From the NCBI GenBank assembly GCA_030156465.1, contig JASGMO010000019.1, positions 1 to 10,090 on the forward strand: a stretch of DNA of 10,090 nucleotides. The letters run 5' to 3'. Under the pieces are notes generated by a model, which worked only from the letters and a program-made list of their open reading frames with translations, was not told the DNA's origin and searched no databases. Source of the stretch: Patescibacteria group bacterium. Lineage in GTDB: Bacteria; Patescibacteriota; Minisyncoccia; Minisyncoccales; Minisyncoccaceae. A program made the position numbers and the translations under genes. This document shows positions 6,721 to 10,090 of the stretch, in pieces. The first letter of the stretch is position 1, and each line of letters begins with the position of its first letter.

Positions 6721-6742
6721 TAGTCAATAGTCAACTTTGACT
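6703..6742. promoter_or_regulatory. Heptamer repeat array between divergent promoters (candidate operator)
   Basis: TTGACTG occurs twice in tandem (6703-6716), then TCAATAG twice (6717-6730), then TCAAC and TTTGACT. The 13-base arms at 6703-6715 and 6722-6734 are inverted copies with one mismatch around a 6-base loop. The array supplies the -35 boxes of both flanking promoters, so a bound protein would affect both genes. The adjacent HTH protein is the obvious candidate ligand, by inference. Confidence 0.65.
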
Positions 6743-6765
6743 AAGTCCCTTTTTTTCTGTATTAT
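6737..6765 (+). promoter_or_regulatory. Promoter of yebC-ruvC
   Basis: TTGACT (6737-6742), a 17-base spacer ending in TG, then TATTAT (6760-6765). Seven bases further on is position 6772, exactly the A of the yebC ATG, so the transcript is predicted to be leaderless. Confidence 0.8.
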
Positions 6766-6771
6766 TTAATT

Positions 6772-7467
6772 ATGAGTGGACACAGTCATTTTCATAATAT
6801 TAAATTAAAGAAAGGAGCCGAAGATGCTAAAAAAAGCAAGCTCTTTTCTAAGTTATCTAAAGAAATATCAGTAGCTGTTAAAGACGGTGGGACTGATGTT
6901 ACTTTTAATCCAAAGCTAAGAAGCATTGTTGATAAGGCAAAAGGCCTTAATATGCCTAATGATAGTATTGATAAGGCAATCAAAAGGGGCTCAGGCGAAC
7001 TAGAAGGAGTAACATTTGAAGAATTCTTAATGGAGGCCTATGGTCCAGACAATATGGCTGTTTTAATTGAAGGAATAACTGATAATAAAAATAGGAGTAT
7101 TAATGAAATCAAACTTATCATCTCTCAAAGAGGAGGCAAGATGGTTAACGAGGGAGCGATAAAGTGGATGTTTGAAAGGCGTGGAGTTATTGGAATAACT
7201 GATATTGCCTCAAAAGAAGATGCCGAATTGTCAGCAATAGAAGCAGGTGCAGAAGATATATTATGGGAAGAAGAGAACTTGATTGTTTACACTAAACCAG
7301 AAGAAATAGAGCAAGTTAAAAAAGGACTAGAATCATTTAAGGTTGATTTTGCTAATTTAGAATGGGTTGCTAAAGAAAAAATATCAGTTGATGAAGAAAA
7401 ATGTAATAACTTTGTTGAAGCAATTGAAGACCACGATGATGTTTCAAATGTATATACTAATATATGA
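6772..7467 (+). CDS. yebC: YebC/PmpR family protein (translation factor / regulator)
   Basis: A 231-residue protein beginning MSGHSHFHNIKLKKGAEDAKK, the family's hallmark N-terminus (usually MSGHSKWANIKHKK), followed by LFSKLSKEISVAVKDGG, NPKLRSIVDKAKGLNMPND and IDKAIKRGSGE. The middle has YGPDNMAVLIEGITDNKNRS and GAIKWMFERRGVI, the C-terminal part EAGAEDILWEEE. The family was long annotated as a DNA-binding transcriptional regulator; more recent work on homologues links YebC/TACO1 proteins to ribosomes and to translation of difficult stretches such as polyproline. It is slightly shorter than the usual 240-250. The stop TGA overlaps the ruvC ATG in the sequence ATGA, the conserved yebC-ruvC pairing, so translation is probably coupled. 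The ATG is at the predicted transcription start. Confidence 0.95.
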   Translation: MSGHSHFHNIKLKKGAEDAKKSKLFSKLSKEISVAVKDGGTDVTFNPKLRSIVDKAKGLNMPNDSIDKAIKRGSGELEGVTFEEFLMEAYGPDNMAVLIEGITDNKNRSINEIKLIISQRGGKMVNEGAIKWMFERRGVIGITDIASKEDAELSAIEAGAEDILWEEENLIVYTKPEEIEQVKKGLESFKVDFANLEWVAKEKISVDEEKCNNFVEAIEDHDDVSNVYTNI

Positions 7468-7943
7468 TTATACTAGGAATTGATCCAGGAACAGCAACAA
7501 CTGGGTTTGGAATAATCAATTATGACAAAAACTCTTTTTCTTGTCTTGATTACGGAGTCATTGAAACTCTATCAACAGAATGCCCCGGCGAGAGACTAAA
7601 ACAAATCAACTTTGATTTAAACTATATTATTAAAAAACACAAACCAGCTCTTGTTGCTATTGAGAGCTTGTTTTTTTTCAAGAACCTCAAGACCGCTATG
7701 CCTGTTAGCCAAGCAAGGGGCGTTATTCTTTTTACTGTTTCAAAAAACAACATTCCTTTTGTTGAATATACTCCTCTACAAGCAAAAATTGCTGTGACTG
7801 GCTACGGCAAGGCACAAAAAAACCAAGTCCAAGAAATGGTTAAGAATATTTTGAATTTAGAAGATGTTCCAAAACCAGACGATGCCGCTGATGCCCTAGC
7901 TCTAGCAATATGCTGTGCTAACAACTTAAAGTTTAGTAAATAG
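7464..7943 (+). CDS. ruvC: Crossover junction endodeoxyribonuclease RuvC
   Basis: A 159-residue resolvase of normal size. The four acidic catalytic residues are all in place: D7 in ILGIDPGTATTGFGII, E67 in LVAIESLFF, and D140 and D143 in PDDAADALALAICC. The conserved VSQARGVI (81-88) and YTPLQAKIAVTGYGKAQKNQV (102-122) segments are also present. RuvC is a dimeric RNase-H-fold nuclease that cuts Holliday junctions symmetrically after RuvAB branch migration. It overlaps yebC by 4 bases and is followed by a non-coding stretch with hairpins, so it is probably the last gene of this operon in the window. Confidence 0.96.
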   Translation: MIILGIDPGTATTGFGIINYDKNSFSCLDYGVIETLSTECPGERLKQINFDLNYIIKKHKPALVAIESLFFFKNLKTAMPVSQARGVILFTVSKNNIPFVEYTPLQAKIAVTGYGKAQKNQVQEMVKNILNLEDVPKPDDAADALALAICCANNLKFSK

Positions 7944-7945
7944 CA

Positions 7946-7996
7946 AATCCCATTTTTAATGATTTTGTTGAATTATGGGATTGTAGTCCCATAATT
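7946..7996 (+). other. Two mutually exclusive hairpins downstream of ruvC
   Basis: A perfect 10-base inverted repeat (7971-7980 aattatggga with 7987-7996) has a 6-base loop. An upstream aatcccat (7946-7953) could instead pair with atgggatt (7975-7982), which competes for the same strand. No T-run follows on either strand, so it is not a standard intrinsic terminator. It may still end or stabilise the ruvC transcript or that of the convergent reverse transcriptase. The rest of 7944-8079 shows nothing else. Confidence 0.5.
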
Positions 7997-8079
7997 ACAC
8001 AAACAACAATCATTCACTTTCTTAAGTTGTTTAATTTATATAATTCTCATATTAAAACGAAAAATAAAATATGTTAATT

Positions 8080-9048
8080 TTATTGCAATAATCTTTTTTC
8101 TTTTGCAATAAATTTTCTCAGAGAGTGAGAGTTGGCATGTTTTGCATATGCAAAAAAAGAATTCTCTATTTCTTTCGTTCCCCATTTATCCAAAAATCTC
8201 TTGATGGTGCTTTTTCTAAGTAAGACATATTTCTGAAAGATAATATATCCCAAGAAATCAATTCCTTTAACTATGGGAAAAACATCATTCTTTTTAGGAT
8301 TAATTGTTAAACAAAGATTATGAGACAAAAAACAGCATATTTCATTAGCTGCTATTTTCATTTCTTTTTTGCTTCCTAGTAATAGAAAATCATCCATATA
8401 TCTGAAGTAAACTTTAGCTCTTAATGTATTCTTAACAAAATCATCTAACTTATTTAGATAAATATTAGCAAATAATTGAGAGGTTAAGTTGCCTATTGGT
8501 ATTCCCTTATTACTATTATTAATAAAATCACTTTTTATTATCTCTTTAATTAGAAATAAAACTCTCTTATCTTTTATTTTTTTCTTTATTGAATTAAAAA
8601 GAATATTGTGGTCAACACTATTGAAGTACTTAGAAACATCTCCTTTATAACAATAACAATCATCTTTGTCTTTTAATTTCCTTCTTAGTTCTTTGATTGC
8701 TTTGTGACTTCCCTTGCCCTTTCTACAAGCAAAAGATGTTGATATAAATGTTCTTTCAAAGATTGGTTCAATTACAATACAAATTGCATTATGAACAATT
8801 CTATCTTTTAATAATGGTGCTTTAATTAATCTTTTTTTAGAATCCTCTACAACAAATTCCCTATATTCCCCGTGTTTATATGAAAGTGTTTCTAATTCCT
8901 TTTTGATTTCTAATAAATTGTTCTCTAAATTAAAAGAAAAAGATAAAACATCTTTCTTGTATCTTTTGTTTTTTCTGCACCTTAAATATGCCAAGTGAAG
9001 GTTTTCAAAAGAACAAACCTTTTCAAATAAATTATTATATGTTTTCAA
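8080..9048 (-). CDS. Diversity-generating retroelement reverse transcriptase
   Basis: A 322-residue reverse transcriptase with DGR hallmarks. The first catalytic Asp is D137 in YKGDVSKYFNSVDH. IGNLTSQ at 185-191 is the DGR version of the QGxxxSP motif found in retroviral and group II intron enzymes. The catalytic YMDD box is at 217-220, followed by GIDFLGYIIF at 262-271. The N-terminus (NLFEKVCSFENLHLAYLRCRKNKRYKK) is also typical. There is no maturase or endonuclease domain. The enzyme copies the adjacent TR RNA with misincorporation opposite adenines, together with Avd, giving cDNA that replaces the variable repeat of the target gene. The start is a TTG (9046-9048): a stop codon lies directly before it in frame, and starting further in would cut conserved residues. 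It is the last gene of the minus-strand DGR cassette and converges on ruvC. Confidence 0.95.
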   Translation of the reverse strand: MKTYNNLFEKVCSFENLHLAYLRCRKNKRYKKDVLSFSFNLENNLLEIKKELETLSYKHGEYREFVVEDSKKRLIKAPLLKDRIVHNAICIVIEPIFERTFISTSFACRKGKGSHKAIKELRRKLKDKDDCYCYKGDVSKYFNSVDHNILFNSIKKKIKDKRVLFLIKEIIKSDFINNSNKGIPIGNLTSQLFANIYLNKLDDFVKNTLRAKVYFRYMDDFLLLGSKKEMKIAANEICCFLSHNLCLTINPKKNDVFPIVKGIDFLGYIIFQKYVLLRKSTIKRFLDKWGTKEIENSFFAYAKHANSHSLRKFIAKEKRLLQ

Positions 9049-9317
9049 TTATCTATTTTTATCTCTTTTATTTCTGAGGCCCCCGCCTATTAGCCCCGGC
9101 TGATTGTTCGGTTATTTTAGTTAATTAATAAATTAATTAATAAAAAGTCCTACTAAACCAAACCGGAGGTAAGGGCTTATATTCTCCCTTTCATTTTTCT
9201 TAACTCTGATACATTTCTAAAATATACTCGGGAAGGAACGATACCCGTAACCACCCTTATTTCTGCTAAAACATCCTTAAATGTTTTAGTCCGAACAAGC
9301 AATTTGCTTTAGGGTTT
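9049..9317 (-). other. TR-to-reverse-transcriptase spacer of the DGR RNA
   Basis: 269 bases without a credible gene between the template repeat and the reverse transcriptase. It contains a 9-base inverted repeat with a 6-base loop (9266-9274 ctaaaacat with 9281-9289), a small aagcaa/ttgctt dyad (9297-9309), a G/C-rich patch around 9078-9102 and a 12-base tandem duplication at 9121-9144. In the Bordetella phage DGR the corresponding spacer RNA binds the reverse transcriptase-Avd complex and primes cDNA synthesis. A similar role here is inferred from position. Confidence 0.6.
9121..9144. repeat. Tandem 12-base duplication
   Basis: ttaattaataaa occurs twice in a row without mismatch inside the DGR spacer. 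No function is evident; it may be a replication-slippage product in AT-only sequence. Confidence 0.8.
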
Positions 9318-9475
9318 CCGTGCAGCGGAACCCGATGTTCGTGTTCGAGTTAGACGGAGCATTGTTCAAATTCAGTGTGAACACGCCGGCATACGCGCCA
9401 TTGTTCCAATTGCCACCACGGATGAACAACGAGACACCTTAGCACCGAGAACCGTATTATCTGCGGTATTGTCCC
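9318..9475 (-). repeat. DGR template repeat (TR)
   Basis: Non-coding, and clearly more GC-rich than its surroundings. On the minus strand one frame from about 9430 to 9301 reads a C-type-lectin/FGE-like sequence: LFIRGGNWNNGAYAGVF, TLNLNNAPSNSNTN, then IGFRC. Nine Asn codons, all AAT or AAC, mark the adenines that are mutable without producing stop codons, the classic TR property. The end at 9318-9330 (TTCCGCTGCACGG on the minus strand) is identical to the visible end of the variable repeat at 10078-10090. Upstream (about 9440-9475) the similarity to the protein appears to continue as DNTADNTVLGAKVS, but in another frame, so the functional 5' limit is uncertain and could be near 9440. Position between avd and the reverse transcriptase is canonical. 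Confidence 0.9.
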
Positions 9476-9497
9476 TGCTTAAATATATTTTATTTTA

Positions 9498-9845
9498 TTA
9501 AAAAAGAGCTTTCTGCCAACCCGTTATCATTTTTCCTATTTCATTAATTTTTTCAACCACAAGACCATATCTTTTAATACTCGTAAACTTTAAATCCTTT
9601 GACAATCTCCACATTATCATCAATTTATCAAGATTATAGCTTAAATCTCTCATTTGCTTTTGTTTTTCTTCTTTTCCTTCCTTGTTGATAATTAAAACAT
9701 TATTCAATATATCCATCAATAGTTTTTCCATTCTTTGACCCAAAACAAATCTTTCATTTTTAGGAAATCTAGAAATTATGGGATGAGACCACAAAATCAA
9801 ATCGTATACTTTTTGAAATATTTTTAAATCATTGTAATTTGACAT
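9498..9845 (-). CDS. avd: DGR accessory variability determinant (Avd), four-helix-bundle protein
   Basis: A 115-residue basic protein of the Avd/four-helix-bundle (S23-like) family. Helix 1 is about residues 5-24 (NDLKIFQKVYDLILWSHPII), then the family block FPKNERFVLGQRME (27-40), a charged turn with GKEEKQKQ (57-64), and helices 3 and 4 including NLDKLMIMWRLSKDLKF (71-87) and RYGLVVEKINEIGKMITGW (92-110). The length matches known Avd proteins (about 110-130). Avd forms a pentamer that binds the reverse transcriptase and the TR-containing RNA and is needed for mutagenic homing. Here it lies between the target gene and TR, as in the Bordetella phage cassette. No good ribosome binding site precedes the ATG at 9843-9845. 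The 221-base upstream gap is very pyrimidine-rich on the plus strand. Confidence 0.92.
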   Translation of the reverse strand: MSNYNDLKIFQKVYDLILWSHPIISRFPKNERFVLGQRMEKLLMDILNNVLIINKEGKEEKQKQMRDLSYNLDKLMIMWRLSKDLKFTSIKRYGLVVEKINEIGKMITGWQKALF

Positions 9846-10066
9846 TGTTTATTCTTTTTTATTTTTAATTCTTTTCTTTGCTACTTTTTTCGAATTTTTT
9901 TGAGTTTTGGGTCTTTGCTTCTTTTTTGTTTTCTTTCTTTTCTTGTCTCCGTTTTTTGTTTAATGCACTATCAAGTCCTGTTTGCTCGCTTTTCTTTTAA
10001 AGGGGCTAACTCCACCCAATTGTTTCGCTACGCTTCTCAATTGGGTGGAGATAGATTGTTAGATAT
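9846..10066 (-). other. Gap between target gene and avd
   Basis: No supportable gene. 9846-9960 is almost all T/C on the plus strand, so the minus-strand transcript is A/G-rich. Both open frames through it give lysine-rich peptides without a usual start codon. The right part holds the perfect inverted repeat described separately. Confidence 0.6.
10010..10050. repeat. Perfect 13-bp inverted repeat just downstream of the variable repeat
   Basis: ctccacccaattg (10010-10022) and its exact complement (10038-10050) enclose a 15-base loop. It begins 17 bases beyond the stop codon of the target gene. DGRs studied in phage have a hairpin/cruciform at this position, downstream of the variable repeat, that aids target recognition, although with a shorter stem and a 4-base loop. 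No T-run follows on the minus strand (the next bases are ttagcccc), which argues against an ordinary terminator. Confidence 0.75.
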
Positions 10067-10090
10067 CTACGGTGTTACCGTGCAGCGGAA
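10067..10090 (-). CDS. C-terminal end of the DGR target (variable) protein, partial
   Basis: The last seven codons and stop of a gene entering from the right edge: FRCTVTP then TAG (10067-10069). The FRC matches the GFRC end of the peptide encoded by TR, in the same reading frame, which identifies this as the tail of the variable C-type-lectin/FGE-like domain of the target protein. Diversified residues and the rest of the protein lie outside the window, so no anchor, signal peptide or ligand can be stated. In this family the variable domain usually binds other molecules or cells. The gene is first in the minus-strand order target > avd > TR > reverse transcriptase. Confidence 0.8.
   Translation of the reverse strand, partial: FRCTVTP
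10074..10090 (-). repeat. 3' end of the DGR variable repeat (VR), cut by window edge
   Basis: Sixteen of these 17 bases match the TR at 9314-9330, including 13 consecutive bases. The one difference is A in TR and T in VR on the minus strand, i.e. at an adenine. This GC-rich shared end corresponds to the initiation-of-mutagenic-homology region. The mutated body of VR would continue to the right of position 10090. Confidence 0.82.

Noticed and set aside
6703..6742. CRISPR array or tandem-repeat locus
   Set aside because: The units are only 7 bases without spacers, and the array fits as overlapping promoter and operator elements.
6251..6983. Antisense open frames inside the phosphoribosyltransferase and yebC genes
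   Set aside because: Both are complementary shadows of conserved coding sequence with no independent support.
8080..9048. Group II intron or retron reverse transcriptase
   Set aside because: There is no maturase or endonuclease domain and no intron ends. The IGNLTSQ motif and the flanking TR and avd identify a DGR.
9865..10000. Small lysine-rich gene on the minus strand between the target gene and avd
   Set aside because: The open frames lack ATG, GTG or TTG starts and reflect purine-rich composition rather than codon selection.

Overview
The window is very AT-rich. It carries compact, mostly leaderless-looking genes with the standard code (TGA ends YebC), and the protein families point to a Candidate Phyla Radiation (Patescibacteria, Parcubacteria-like) genome. 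Supporting signs are a short PilB/GspE ATPase preceded by a degenerate DHH protein, an HTH fused to a ComF-like phosphoribosyltransferase, a YebC-RuvC pair, an AbiE toxin-antitoxin pair next to TsaE/PolA, and a diversity-generating retroelement (DGR). The phylum assignment is inference from gene content; no rRNA is present.

Left block, minus strand (1-2144): one tightly overlapping run, abiEi-like antitoxin > abiEii-like nucleotidyltransferase toxin > tsaE > the N-terminus of DNA polymerase I, which leaves through the left edge. A near-consensus promoter and a perfect 12-bp-arm palindrome lie at the start of the antitoxin gene. The likely autoregulated toxin-antitoxin promoter may therefore also feed two housekeeping genes. 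Divergently, on the plus strand (2194-4528), are a DHH-family protein that has lost most metal ligands and a type IV pilus assembly ATPase, overlapping by 14 bases.

Middle block (4529-7943): between the pilus ATPase and ruvB is a convincing unannotated small RNA gene on the minus strand. It has a TTGACA/TATATT promoter with 17-base spacing, a body closed by an 11-bp stem, and an intrinsic terminator. Then come ruvB (plus), a convergent HTH-ComF-like phosphoribosyltransferase (minus), a divergent promoter region built of heptamer repeats, and yebC-ruvC (plus) with an ATGA stop-start overlap. ruvA is not in the window.

Right block, minus strand (8080-10090): a DGR with the order target gene (only its last codons are in the window) > avd > template repeat (TR) > reverse transcriptase. 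The TR encodes, in one frame, a C-type-lectin/FGE-like sequence full of AAY codons and ending in GFRC. The right edge holds the last 17 bases of the matching variable repeat (VR), whose frame ends at a stop codon, followed by a perfect 13-bp inverted repeat. The reverse transcriptase copies TR RNA with errors at adenines, Avd assists, and the cDNA replaces VR in the target gene, diversifying a presumed ligand-binding protein. The most valuable items are the DGR, the unidentified small RNA, and the toxin-antitoxin/housekeeping operon with its operator.
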